Shown here: one piece after another, positions 9,657 through 20,196 of the stretch
Numbering within the stretch: the first letter of the stretch is position 1
Layout: every line of letters begins with the position of its first letter
Assembly (NCBI GenBank): GCA_963585895.1
Contig: OY757947.1
Coordinates: 38,968,632 to 39,032,631 of the forward strand
DNA: 64,000 bases
Direction: 5' to 3'
DNA from: Sepioteuthis lessoniana
Taxonomy: Eukaryota; Mollusca; Cephalopoda; Myopsida; Loliginidae
Position numbers and translations under genes: made by a program
The notes under the pieces: model-generated
Told to the model about the DNA's origin: nothing
Databases searched by the model: none
Seen by the model: the letters and a program-made list of their open reading frames with translations, nothing else

Positions 9657-10275
9657 CTGTCCAGTCGGCTGGGGCTGTAGACTACACCATCTGCACTTCG
9701 GCAGAGAGGTAAGACACTGCCCGCCAAACAAGTGTCCTGCATATGACACTAAGTAATCTGATTGTGAGCTTCCAGTAATGCTGGAGCTTTGGGGAGTGTG
9801 GAGTACCCCTTTATTGCCATCGCTCCCAGATCCACTCTGGCCCAGAGTGATTGCACCTGATAGGGTCCTATTTATGGATGAAATAGAACTAAACTGTGTA
9901 CTTATGCTAAACTGAATTCCTTGAAATAGGACTGTTTTGACATTTAAACTATGTACATATGCTAAACTGAATTGTTTGAAATGGAACTGTTTTTAAAACT
10001 GTACTTCTGCTAAACTGCACTGTTTGAAATAGAACTATGTTGACATTTAACTGTGAGTAGACAAAAACTATACTTATACTAAACTGAATTCCTTGAAATA
10101 GAACTGTTTTGACAAAAACTATACTTATACTAAACTAAACTGTGTACTTATGCTAAACTGAATTGTTTGAAATAAAACTATTTATTTATATAAGAATGGA
10201 TTTATCATTAAATGACCAATAAAGTTTGATATGCCATAAAACCCAAACTAATCAACAAACAAACAAACAAACAAA
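9657..10275 (+). mobile_element. Composite element, copy 3, complete with 11-bp TSD
   Basis: Single-cassette form, 619 bp. It starts CTGTCCAGTCGGCTGGGG, with cassette 9657-9890, 55-bp-type array 9890-10190 (ACTGTGTACTTATGCTAAAC units), hairpin about 10205-10240 and tail (CAAA)n to 10275. The perfect 11-bp direct repeat CATAATGATTG flanks it (9646-9656, 10276-10286). This is the cleanest copy for defining the element: 5' cassette, array, hairpin, AAAC tail. Confidence 0.8.
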
Positions 10276-10289
10276 CATAATGATTGATT

Positions 10290-10930
10290 TTGCTTTGTTT
10301 GGTTTTATGGCACATCAACCCTTGTAGGTTATTTAATGCTAAATCCATTTTTATGCAAAAAAACAGTTCTACTTCAAACAATTCAGTTTAGTATAGTATA
10401 GTTTTTTTTTATTTACACAAAGTTAAATGTCCAAACTGTTCTATTTCAAACAATTCAGTACACAGGTTCAATGGAAAAAACTGTTCTATTTCAAACAATT
10501 CAGTTTAACATAAGTACTTAGTTTCAATGTCAAAAAACAGTTCCATTTCAAACAATTCAGTTTAGTCAACAAAGTTAAATTGTTCCAAATATTTCTGTAT
10601 ATCACTAACAATTATTCAATTAAACATCAATCATTTATTTACACACAGCTAAATGTCAAAACAGTTCTATTTCAAACAATTCAGATTAGCATAAGTATAT
10701 AGTTTAGTTCTGTTTGGCCTATAGATAGGACCCTATCAGGTGCTAACACTCTGGGACAGAGTGGACCTGGAAGCAATGACAATGAAGAAGTGCTCCACAT
10801 TTCTTAAAGCCCCAGCATTACTGAAGCCTCACCATCAGATTTTACAGTGTCATATGCAGGACACTCATTGGGGGAGCTTTACCTCTCTGTCAATGAATTC
10901 TACAGCACCAGCTGACAAGGCTGAAAAAAT
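10290..10930 (-). mobile_element. Composite element, copy 4, opposite orientation
   Basis: Mirror order of copy 3: TTTG tail (10290), hairpin 10308-10343, array 10365-10715, cassette 10722-10922 ending CAGCTGACAAGGC. It lies tail-to-tail with copy 3. About 55 bp of minisatellite-like remnant (10930-10982) separates it from copy 5. Confidence 0.75.
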
Positions 10931-11261
10931 CCTGAAGAAACGATTTCATTATAAAAATTCACTGTCAATTATCTCATTATGAATACGCCAAGTCAGCTGG
11001 AGGTGTAAAATACACTGACTGCATCTCTGCATAGGGGATTTAAAAAAAACAATGAATATCCTGGATATGACACTAAACCATCTGATGGCAAGGCTCCAAC
11101 CCTGAAGCTTTGGGGAATATAAAGTACCCCTTCATTGCCATTGCTTTCAGTTCCACTCTGACCCAGAGTGGTAGCACCTGATAGAGTCTTATCTATGGGT
11201 CAAATAGAACTGTTTGACATTTAAACTGAGTGTAAACAAATGAATGATTTTAAATACAACT

Positions 11262-11580
11262 CTCTGTTATTTATCATACGTCCCACCAATGCACGAATGT
11301 GGCACAAGGCCGTTTTTAAGGTGGGTCCGGTCACAGGGTCGAAGCCCACACGCATCCGGCAAGGCCAAAAATACCTTCAGCCGCATTGGCATTCCTCTTA
11401 TTAGGGGTGCCTCAGGCGCCATGCAATAACTCCCCCCAGCGAAGGGGGTAAAAGCCTGAGGGGTATGGCCCCTGCGACCAGAGGAACACCCAGCAGAACT
11501 ACCCAGAGGTACGACAGCCTACCGAATACGACCCAACAACTGGAGAGGAAAGGTCACAAACGCCCTAAAAGAGCGTCCGA
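11262..11580. repeat. GC-rich dispersed repeat, copy 1
   Basis: Words shared with 49530-49740: CGTCCCACCAA, TGGCACAAGGCC, TAAGGTGGG-like, CACAGGGTCG-AGCCCACACGCA and a 15-bp near-palindrome GGGTGCCTCAGGCGCC. A small non-autonomous element or gene-derived repeat; family unknown. Confidence 0.6.
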
Positions 11581-11589
11581 CCATTAATT

Positions 11590-12300
11590 TTGTGTAAACA
11601 AATGACTGTCTAATTAATTGACTGTGTGCATGAATAATGTTGAATAGAATTATTAGTGTTAAATAGCAATACTTGCAACCACTTCACTGTTCATAAAATA
11701 AATTATAAGTATTACATAGAAATACTTGGAAGCATTTGACTGTGTGCAAATCAATGAATAATGTTGAATAGAATTATTAGTGTTAAATAGCAATACTTGC
11801 AACCACTTCACTGTCCCTAATCTAAATTATTAGTTTTACATAGAAATACTTGGAACCATTTGACTGTGTGCAAATCAATGAATAATGTTGAATAGAATTA
11901 TTAGTGTTAAATAGCAATACTTGCAACCACTTCACTATCCCTAATCTAAATTATTAGTTTTACATAGAAATACTTGGAACCATTTGACTGTGTGCAAATC
12001 AATGAATAATGTTGAATAGAATTATTAGTGTTAAATAGCAATACTTGCAACCACTTCACTGTCCCTAATCTAAATTATTAGTTTTACATAGAAATACTTG
12101 GAACCATTTGACTGTGTGCAAATCAATGAATAATTTTGAATAGAATTATTAGTGTTAAATAGCAATACTTGCAACCACTTCACTATCCCTAATCTAAATT
12201 ATTAGTTTTACATAGAAATACTTGGAAGCATTTGACTGTATGCAAATCAATGAATAATGTTGAATAGAATTATTAGTGTTAAATAGCAATACTTGAAACT
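11590..12300. repeat. 124-bp tandem array
   Basis: About 5.7 units. The word TCAATGAATAATGTTGAATAG starts at 11751, 11875 and 11999, giving a 124-bp period. Units are built from two related halves (ATACTTGCAACCACTTCACTG and ATACTTGGAACCATTTGACTG). The same family in opposite orientation is at 57800-58230. Confidence 0.9.
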
Positions 12301-12614
12301 TTTAACTGTCTGTAAACAAATCATTAACATTGAATAGAATTATTAGTGTTAGATAGCTATAATTGGAAACATTTAACCGTGTAGAAATAATAGCAATACT
12401 CATATGCAAACAAATAAGTTGTAACTCATTTAAAAATGAAATTACTTACCATAAATTACATTGACAAATCATATGTATAAATGTTAAATTTTTACAATTA
12501 CATATTAATACAAAAAAAGCATTTAATTGTGTGCAAACAAATGAACTCATTTAAAGGCTCATTTAAAAATGTTATCAACAAAATGTCATCACAAATCATA
12601 TATTTATTATATAT

Positions 12615-13331
12615 GTATAAAGAGGATTTGGCATTAAATAACCTACAATGGTTGATATGCCATAAAACCCAACCCAACCAAATCCTATATATTTAATATA
12701 TATGTATAAAAAGGATTTGGCATTAAATAACCTACAAGGGTTGATATGCCATAAAACCCAACCAAAACAAATTATATATATTTAATATATATATATGTTT
12801 AAAGAGGATTTGGCATTAAATAACTTACAATGGTTGATATGCCATAAACCCAACCAAACCAAATTATATATATTTAATATATATATATATATATATGTTT
12901 AAAGAGGATTTGGCATTAAATAACTTCAAATGGTTGATATGCCATAAATCCCAACCAAACCAAATCTTATATATTCAATATATATGTATAAAAAGGATTT
13001 GGCATTGAATAACCTACAATGGTTGATATGCCATAAAACCCAACCAAACCAAACTATATATTTAATATATATGTATAAAGAGGATTTGGCATTAAATAAC
13101 CTACAATGGTTGATATGCCATAAAACCCAACCAAACCAAACTATATATATTTAATATATATGTATAAAAAGGATTTGGCATTAAATAACCTACAATGGTT
13201 GATATGCCATAAAACCCAACCAAACCAAACTATATATATTTAATATATATGTATAAAGAGGATTTGGCATTAAATAACCTACAATGGTTGATATGCCATA
13301 AAACCCAACCAAACCAAATTATATATATTTG

Positions 13332-13362
<31 letters not shown>

Positions 13363-13425
13363 TAAAGAGGATTTGGCATTAAACAACTTACAATGGTTGA
13401 TATGCCATAAAATCCAACCAAACCT
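12615..13425. repeat. Tandem hairpin plus (TA)n units, ~90 bp, nine copies
   Basis: Each unit is AGGATTTGGCATTAAATAAC, loop, GGTTGATATGCCATAAA, CCCAACCAAACCAAA, then TATATATTTAATATATAT. The first two AGGATTTG words are at 12623 and 12712. (TA)n length grows toward the right (longest at 13330-13360). The element's 3' end has been amplified in tandem. Confidence 0.9.
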
Positions 13426-16060
13426 GAACCATTTTTATAGAAATCATTCACTGTGCCTTTTTAACATAAAATAATTTTCTATGCATTTTTATAAAGAAAT
13501 CATTGACAGTGCTTTTTTATAGTAAAATCATAGACAGTATATTTTTATGATGAACTCATTTCTATACTATCTTTATTGTAAAATCATTTCTTATGCATTT
13601 TTGTAATAAAATCATTTCCTATGTATTTTTATTGTAAAATCATCTATATTGCATTTTATATAAAATAAAATCATTTCCTATGTATTTTTATTGTAAAATC
13701 ATCTATATTGCATTTTATATAAAATAAAATCATTTCCTATGTATTTTTATTGTAAAATCATCTATATTGCATTTTATATAAAATAAAATCATTTCCTATG
13801 TATTTTTATTGTAAAATCATCTATATTGCATTTTATATAAAATAAAATCATTTCCTATGTATTTTTATTGTAAAATCATCTATATTGCATTTTATATAAA
13901 ATAAAATCATTCCCTATGTATTTTTTATTGTAAAATCATCTATATTGCATTTTATATAAATTAAAATCATTCCCTATGTATTTTTTATTGTAAAATCATC
14001 TATATTGCATTTTATATAAAATAAAATCATTCCCTATGTATTTTTTATTGTAAAATCATCTATATTGCATTTTATATAAAATAAAATCATTTCCTATGTA
14101 TTTTTATTGTAAAATCATCTATATTGCATTTTATATAAAATAAAATCATTTCCTATGTATTTTTATTGTAAAATCATCTATATTGCATTTTATATAAAAT
14201 AAAATCATTTCCTATGTATTTTTATTGTAAAATCATCTATATTGCATTTTATATAAAATAAAATCATTCCCTATGTATTTTTTATTGTAAAATCATCTAT
14301 ATTGCATTTTATATAAAATAAAATCATTTCCTATGTATTTTTATTGTAAAATCATCTATATTGCATTTTATATAAAATAAAATCATTCCCTATGTATTTT
14401 TTATTGTAAAATCATCTATATTGCATTTTATATAAAATAAAATCATTCCCTATGTATTTTTTATTGTAAAATCATCTATATTGCATTTTATATAAAATAA
14501 AATCATTTCCTATGTATTTTTATTGTAAAATCATCTATATTGCATTTTATATAAAATAAAATCATTTCCTATGTATTTTTATTGTAAAATCATCTATATT
14601 GCATTTTATATAAAATAAAATCATTTCCTATGTATTTTTATTGTAAAATCAACTATATTGCATTTTATATAAAATAAAATCATTCCCTATGTATTTTTTA
14701 TTGTAAAATCATCTATATTGCATTTTATATAAAATAAAATCATTTCCTATGTATTTTTATTGTAAAATCATCTATATTGCATTTTATATAAAATAAAATC
14801 ATTCCCTATGTATTTTTATTGTAAAATCATCTATATTGCATTTTATATAAAATAAAATCATTCCCTATGTATTTTTATTGTAAAATCATCTATATTGCAT
14901 TTTATATAAAATAAAATCATTTCCTATGTATTTTTATTGTAAAATCATCTATATTGCATTTTATATAGAATAAAATCATTTTCTATGTATTTTTTATTGT
15001 AAAATCATCTATATTGCATTTTATATAAAATAAAATCATTTTCTAGGCCTTTTATGATAAAATCATTGACTGTACAGTCTCTTGATATAATGTATGACTT
15101 TTATTGTGAAATCATTGGTAGTGAATTTTTTTTATTATATACTCATTGGTGGTTCATTTTTATAGCAAAATGATTGACCATGCATTTTTATAATGAAATT
15201 ATTTTCCATTTCATTTTTATAATGATATCATTGACAGAACAATTTCAAAATAAAATCATTGGCAGTGAATTTTAATTATAAAATCATATCCTTTGCTTGT
15301 TTATCGTAAAATTTCTGACAATGCATTTTTAAAATTACATTATTGACAAGGCATTTTATACTAGAAAATCATTTCTCATGCATTTTATGATAAAATCATT
15401 GACAATTCATTTTTATAGTGAATTTATTTTCTATGCATTTTTCAAATAAAATCATTGACTGTGAAATCTTTATAATAAAGCTTTGACAGGTCAATTTTAT
15501 AATGAAATTATTTACTCGACATTTTTTAATAGAATTATTTCCTATGCATTTTTAAAGTAAAATCATTGACAATGCTTTTTTATAATAAACTCGACTGATA
15601 TTTTTCATAAAAATCATTTCCAATGCATTTTTATAGTAAAAATCATTTCCAATGCATTTTTACGGTAAAAGTCATTTCCAATGCATTTTTATAGCAAAAA
15701 CTATTTTTAATGCATTTTTATAGTAAAATCAGTTTGAATGCATTTTTATAGCAAAAACCATTTTTAATGCATTTTTATAGTAAAATCAGTTTGAATGCAT
15801 TTTTATCGTCAAAATCATTTCCAATGCATTTTTATAGTAAAAGTAATTTCCAATGCATTTTTATAACAAAAACCATTTTTAATGCCTTTTTATAATAAAA
15901 ATCATTTCTAATACATTTTTATAGCAAAAACCATTTTTAATGCATTTTTATAGTAAAAATCATCTTCAATGCATTTTTACAGCAAAAATCAGTTCGAATA
16001 CATTTTTCTTGTAAAATCATTTTCAATGCATTTTTATCATATAGATAATCTTAGTAAAAT
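13425..16060. repeat. AATCATT minisatellite bed with 59-60 bp higher-order array
   Basis: The bed resumes after copy 5. At 13610-15045 a regular array of about 24 units repeats at 59-60 bp (ATGTATTTTTATTG at 13621 and 13680). Each unit is two diverged bed repeats (TCATTTCCTATGTATTTTTA and TCATCTATATTGCATTTTAT). From 15050 to 16060 it degrades to 30-32 bp ATGCATTTTTATAGTAAAA units. The same family occurs at 56770-57290 and, reversed, at 62565-63040. Confidence 0.9.
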
Positions 16061-16562
16061 AATTTTCCGTGTATTTCCTTTTTTTTGTTCAAATTCCTGA
16101 TAAAATTTTGATTCCGTTGTCTTTGTCCTAAAAAATTTGGTCAAAAGAAGGAAAAACAGCAGAATGATGAGAGTTTTATTTTAGTGCCAGTTGCAGCATA
16201 TCACACAGACGTCATCTTTCCATGTTAGAAAATCTTGGAATAAGATCTTGAAAGCATAACATTCTCTTTCGTGACTTTTCAATCATAAATTCTTAGAATC
16301 AAAAGAATGGTAGTTTCAGGAATTATTTTACTGTGTTAGATAACTCAGCAAAATCTGATTTTGGAAGCCTGAAAAATATCTCAAAGAACACAAATAGATC
16401 GAGAGAAGGAAAGACATAGATATGTGTGAGTGTGCTTGTCTTTGTGTGTGTATATATATATGTTTATGTACGTGTATACATGAGTGAGTGTGTGTATATA
16501 TATATATATATATTTATTCATGTGTATAAATGAGTGTATATATATATATATATATATATGAA
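16061..16562. other. Unassigned spacer and TG/TA microsatellites
   Basis: 16061-16430 shows no gene or known repeat. 16435-16560 is (TG)n/(TA)n microsatellite; the minus-strand ORF full of IYIYI is its translation artefact. Confidence 0.6.
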
Positions 16563-16614
16563 TTTTTACCATCAAAGGTTTTCGGACTATTGTCTTCATC
16601 TTTATTGTTATTTC

Positions 16615-16656
16615 CACAATGTTTCGGCCGATATGTTCTCTGGCCTTTTTCAGGTG
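16615..16656 (-). ncRNA. Decayed Penelope-type hammerhead ribozyme
   Basis: Minus strand: CTGA (16653-16650) then AAAAG where CUGAUGA is expected, a stem II of GGCC/GGCC with a long loop, GAAAC (16625-16621), then ATT and GTG. The layout matches minimal type I hammerheads of Penelope-like elements, but two core bases are changed and the cleavage triplet is GTG instead of NUH, so it should be inactive. Confidence 0.5.
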
Positions 16657-17019
16657 TTTGTTGAACTCAAGAACTTTCACGGAACTTCATACTACATCCT
16701 TTATTGACTCCACAAGGGTCGCCTGTCCTGATTCCATTAGCCATAACCGGGTACAAGTGTTAAGTATTCCTGTATTGTTACTCGCCTGTAGTCAGGATTA
16801 AACCTGCAACCTCCAGGTGATTGTCTCCTTAGAAGCTTAAGGAACCAATGCCTATAACTGTTACGCTTTTTGTCCTGCAGGACACTTCAGAGTGAATTTT
16901 TGAGACTTATAAACTTAATGTTCTTACTTGACTAGGATTACTACTATTATGTATGATTTTTTACCTGTGTTCATATTCAGATTTTTTTGTTTTTCAACTC
17001 TCCGGAGATATTTCTTCCA

Positions 17020-17377
17020 GGTCAAGCCACCAACGGAATTCAACATGATCAAGAACTGTGTTTACTCCATCCCTTGCACTTGTGGTAAAATATACAAAGG
17101 TGAGACAGGTCGCCCATTAAAAGTAAGGCTAGAAGAACATCGGAAGGCAGAAGTACGAGGTGAGATTGAAAAGTCAGGTATGGCGGACCATATATGGAAG
17201 GAAAAGGGAAATCATCTGCCCTTATGGGATGAAGTTGAAATAATTGATAGGGCTGAGCATTGGAGGATTAGACGCCTTAAGGAATCAGCACATATGTTGG
17301 GCTACAATGACCTGCTGAGTAGACCAAATATTGAGTTGAATACAATATGGGAACCGATAATTAAAAAGGCTAGATGA
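17020..17377 (+). pseudogene. Penelope-like element GIY-YIG endonuclease domain (5'-truncated)
   Basis: Open frame of about 118 codons, stop at 17375-17377. It contains CVYSIPCTCGKIYKGETGR, the GIY-YIG core with the preceding CxC pair typical of Penelope endonucleases. Then come the catalytic-type arginine and HRKAE segment and a C-terminal helix-rich part ending TIWEPIIKKAR. In intact elements this domain is fused behind a reverse transcriptase and nicks DNA for priming. No RT is present upstream (sequence before 17020 is unrelated), so this is a truncated copy, although the domain itself has no stop. The open frame reported from 16928 adds non-homologous residues. Confidence 0.88.
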
Positions 17378-17436
17378 AAAAAAAATCCTGACTGCAGGAG
17401 AGTAACAATACAGGAATACTTGACACTTGTACCCTG

Positions 17437-18482
17437 GACACGGCTGTTTGTATTTCACATAATGCTAATATTCGTCAGAAAGGTATGACACCAACTATTC
17501 TCTCTCCAACTATATGCAAATGCTAGATTGGGCTTGTAGTGGAAGGAAATTTCATATTTTGGTTTAGCGCGCAATTTTATTCGACGCATAATTTCACCCA
17601 ATCAGGATGACCTATCCTATTCAGCCCAGATTTCCTTTCTGGCCACAGAAATTGGGTAAGCTGCCAAACACAGTCTCTTTGGCTGAACAACGCCATCCAG
17701 GGCAGACGTCCCACTGGCTGTTCTTCAATAGCAGCAGCAGCAGCATGGACACATGAGGGAACCTATCTAATTCATGGATTCCGTGCGTCTATCGCAGACC
17801 AAGGAATCCCTGTTGAATATGAATTAAATACATTCAATACGCCACCACAGGAACAACTTTATGTCACCCCCAAAATTGGCTATGTCGATGCGATGCCTTT
17901 ATTCCGCTCTCAACACCTAGCATATATTCAACTCTAGGCCACTTTAATGGAGACAACGCACGCCTCTCCCCAAAATCCACCAGACACACAAAACTCACGT
18001 TGACTCCAAAGTTAATTTCCTCCAACGGCAAACCTGGCTTTCGCTAAACTACGGCGAACACAATCCCTCACATGTCCCATGACACGCACTACCTTCTCAA
18101 CTCTATCATATCTCCATTTCGTCTCTTACTCACAACCTTTCCTATGATACTATGATACTTGCAGCACAAAAGCAAACTAGATATTCCATGCTGCAAATAA
18201 AAACTATTCCTAAAAACACATTTCGACTTCATACATCTTGAAACTTCTCTCATTTATATACCCAACAAGCTTTAGTGAGGGCCTTACAAACTTAGCGAGG
18301 AAACAACTCAACGTAAACACACACACACACGTTACGACTTTTCCTCACTAAAAATAACAACAGAACTTATCCAACAAGCTATTTAAACTTGGTATGGCAA
18401 TCAATCTTAGAGAAGGAAAACTTTGAAATCAAACCTCTTAAACTCTATTTAAGAAATTGACCTTGTGTGTATCCTGCTCAGT
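17437..18482 (+). mobile_element. SINE-A split by an ~830-bp insertion
   Basis: The SINE-A body starts at 17437 (TGGACACGGCTG, CATTTCACATAATGCTAAT) and stops at about 17543. It resumes at about 18372 (TTGGTATGGCAATCAATCTTAGAGAAGG) and runs to the TTGACCTTGTG tail near 18470. The right part continues where the left part stops, so the middle is an insertion. Confidence 0.7.
17544..18371. mobile_element. Unidentified insertion inside SINE-A
   Basis: About 830 bp, more GC-rich than its host, with a CAGCAG run (17730-17745) and an (AC)n run (18318-18330). No protein motif seen in any frame and no clear terminal repeats. Its origin (LTR, MITE or filler) is not determined. Confidence 0.45.
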
Positions 18483-18680
18483 TTAAATATTATGATATTG
18501 CAGTCCAGCAAATTAGTCACGACACAACAGGGACACACTTCCCCTCTACAAAAAAAAAAAAGGTTGAAAAATTTTTGTTTTAATGTAGAAAATGTTAACA
18601 AAACAATTCATTACTAGAAGATGCCATCAGGGTTTCTATAAACAATAATTTCATGAACATTTTCTTTTTTTCTTTTTTAA
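18483..18680. other. AT-rich spacer
   Basis: Low-complexity A and T runs; nothing recognised. Confidence 0.6.
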
Positions 18681-18691
18681 TTTTTTCTTTT

Positions 18692-18752
18692 GACTTAGTG
18701 GTAGAGTTTCAGCTCTACATTCTGTGGTCGCTCGTTCAATCTCTCGTAGGGG
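18692..18752 (+). promoter_or_regulatory. tRNA-like pol III promoter of hammerhead unit 1
   Basis: TTAGTGGTAGAG resembles a type 2 box A and CGTTCAATCTC resembles box B; spacing is ~25-30 bp. Equivalent segments recur at about 19082-19140, 19472-19520 and 19852-19905; unit 4 has the best box B (GGTTCGATCTC). Function inferred from similarity only. Confidence 0.55.
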
Positions 18753-18764
18753 ACATCGTGGTAT

Positions 18765-18809
18765 ACACTGCTGATAAGACCGAATAAGGTCAAAACGGCT
18801 GTTCAGTGT
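18765..18809 (+). ncRNA. Hammerhead ribozyme 1 (core-mutated)
   Basis: Stem I ACACTG pairs with CAGTGT. The core reads CTGATAA instead of CUGAUGA and AAAA instead of GAAA. Stem II GACC/GGTC is intact, the loop is changed (GAATAA) and the cleavage triplet is GTT. The core changes predict loss of activity. Confidence 0.75.
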
Positions 18810-19154
18810 TTCCATATGTCACACACAAGTGTTTGCCAGATTTTCTGGTCATGGTAATTCAATTCACAATATAATTCCTCTACTTATTAAAAAAAAGGAA
18901 ATGTACATCTATTTCCTTGCCCATGAGGTTATAATAATTATGCAGTTGCTTATTTCCAATCCTCCTGGGTCGATGTGGTCGTGGAGGGGACTATGTCTTC
19001 TGTAAAGAGTACAGATGTAACTTACTAGACACATTCAGGTTAATTGGCCGCACAATTACCATGACTAGTTAATTTGGCATTGCTTGTGTGGTAGATTTTC
19101 GGCTCTGCATTCTGTAGTTGCTAGTTCAATCTCTTGTGGGGGACATCATGGTAT

Positions 19155-19199
19155 ATACTACTGATGAGACCTAATAAGGTCGAAACGGCTGTCCAGTGC
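19155..19199 (+). ncRNA. Hammerhead ribozyme 2 (type I, intact core)
   Basis: CTGATGA (19161-19167), stem II GACC-TAATAA-GGTC (19168-19181), GAAA (19182-19185), minimal stem III AC/GT closing a GGCT loop, and GTC cleavage triplet (19191-19193). Stem I uses TACTA against CAGTG and has one A-C mismatch next to the core plus a possible T-G wobble. All invariant core bases are present, so cleavage after 19193 is predicted. The very short stem III is the form known to work best as a dimer or in tandem transcripts. Confidence 0.85.
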
Positions 19200-19539
19200 T
19201 TCCATATGTCATGCACAAGAGTTTGCCAGATTTTTTGGACATGGTAATTCAATTCACAATATAATTCCTCTACTTATTAAAAAAAAGGAAATGTACATCT
19301 ATTTCCTTGCCCATGAGGTTATAATAATTATGCAGTTGCTTATTTCCAATCCTCCTGGGTCGATGTGGTCGTGGAGGGGACTATGTCTTCTGTAAAGAGT
19401 ACAGATGTAACTTACTAGACACATTCAGGTTAATTGGCCGCGCAATTACCATAACTAGTTAATTTGGCATTGCTTGTGTGGTAGAGTTTCGGCTCTGCAT
19501 TCTGTGATCGCTAGTTCAATCTCCCATGGGGGACATCAT

Positions 19540-19584
19540 ACACTACTGATGAAACCTAATAAGGTCGAAACGGCTGTCCAGTGT
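19540..19584 (+). ncRNA. Hammerhead ribozyme 3 (type I, intact core, weaker stem II)
   Basis: CTGATGA (19546-19552), stem II AACC/GGTC (one A-C mismatch replacing the core-proximal G-C pair), GAAA (19567-19570) and GTC (19576-19578). Cleavage after 19578 lies 385 nt from the site in unit 2. Activity probably reduced. Confidence 0.8.
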
Positions 19585-19922
19585 TTCCATATGTCATGCG
19601 CAAGTGTTTGCCTGATTTTCTGGTCAAGGTAATTCAATTCACAATATAATTACTCTACTTAGAAAAAAAAATGTACATCTATTTCCTTGCCCTTGAGGTT
19701 ATAATAATTATGCAGTTGCTTATCTCCAATCCTATTGGGAAGACGTGGCTCTGGAGGTGACTATGTCCTGTGTAAAGAGCATGGACGTTACTTACTAGAC
19801 ACATTCAGGTTAATTGGCCGTGCAGTTACCATGACTAGTTAATTTGGCATTGCTTGTGTGGTAGAGTTTCGGCTCTGCATTCTGTGGTCACTGGTTCGAT
19901 CTCTAGTGGGGAAGATCACGTA

Positions 19923-19943
19923 TACACTGCTGATGAGACCTAA
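19923..19943 (+). ncRNA. Hammerhead ribozyme 4, split by SINE-B
   Basis: ACACTG, CTGATGA and GACCTAA are present, then SINE-B (19943-20196) intervenes. The right part resumes as CTGTCCAGTGT at 20197-20207. The bases for the right half of stem II and for GAAA are missing, so this copy is destroyed. Confidence 0.75.
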
Positions 19944-20196
19944 GTAAAGTAAGTAAAGTTGGCAACTGTTGTCGAAGGCTCCCTTTTCAATAGCTACTAC
20001 ACTGAGATGTATGGGAGGGTGCTACTCCTTTCCCTTGATTGCTCCACTTTACCCTTGATACGTAGCTTATATTGCTGAGTGTTAAGCAAGGAGGTATCAA
20101 GTACCATTTCTAAAGTTTTTGGTATGACGCAACCTTGGATTGAACCCAGGTCTTCCGGACCATTGGTGAACACTCTACCCACTAGGCCAATGAGCT
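19943..20196 (-). mobile_element. SINE-B inserted in hammerhead unit 4
   Basis: Tail GTAAAGTAAGTAAAGTT on the left, body (GCTCCACTTTACCC, TGCTGAGTGTTAAGCA, TACCATTTCTAAAG), and tRNA-like head on the right with box B as GGATTGAACCC. The insertion removed about 12 bp of the ribozyme, so it was not a simple duplication-generating event. Confidence 0.8.

Larger units (their letters stand above)
10983..13425 (+). mobile_element. Composite element, copy 5, expanded
   Basis: Cassette 10985-11215, a GC-rich insert (11262-11580), 124-bp array 11590-12300, degenerate array to 12610, then a nine-unit tandem of hairpin plus (TA)n (12620-13425). It ends in AACCAAACC before the minisatellite bed resumes. 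The array type differs from copies 1-4, so the middle of the element is exchangeable. Confidence 0.65.
16563..17440 (+). mobile_element. Penelope-like element fragment with inverted arms
   Basis: The GIY-YIG domain (17020-17377) is flanked by 49-bp inverted repeats: 16751-16799 is the reverse complement of 17384-17432 with three mismatches. The left, inverted arm extends further (16615-16750) and carries a decayed hammerhead on the minus strand. The right arm stops where a SINE-A begins. Penelope-like elements commonly carry direct or inverted pseudo-LTRs and hammerhead motifs. Confidence 0.7.
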
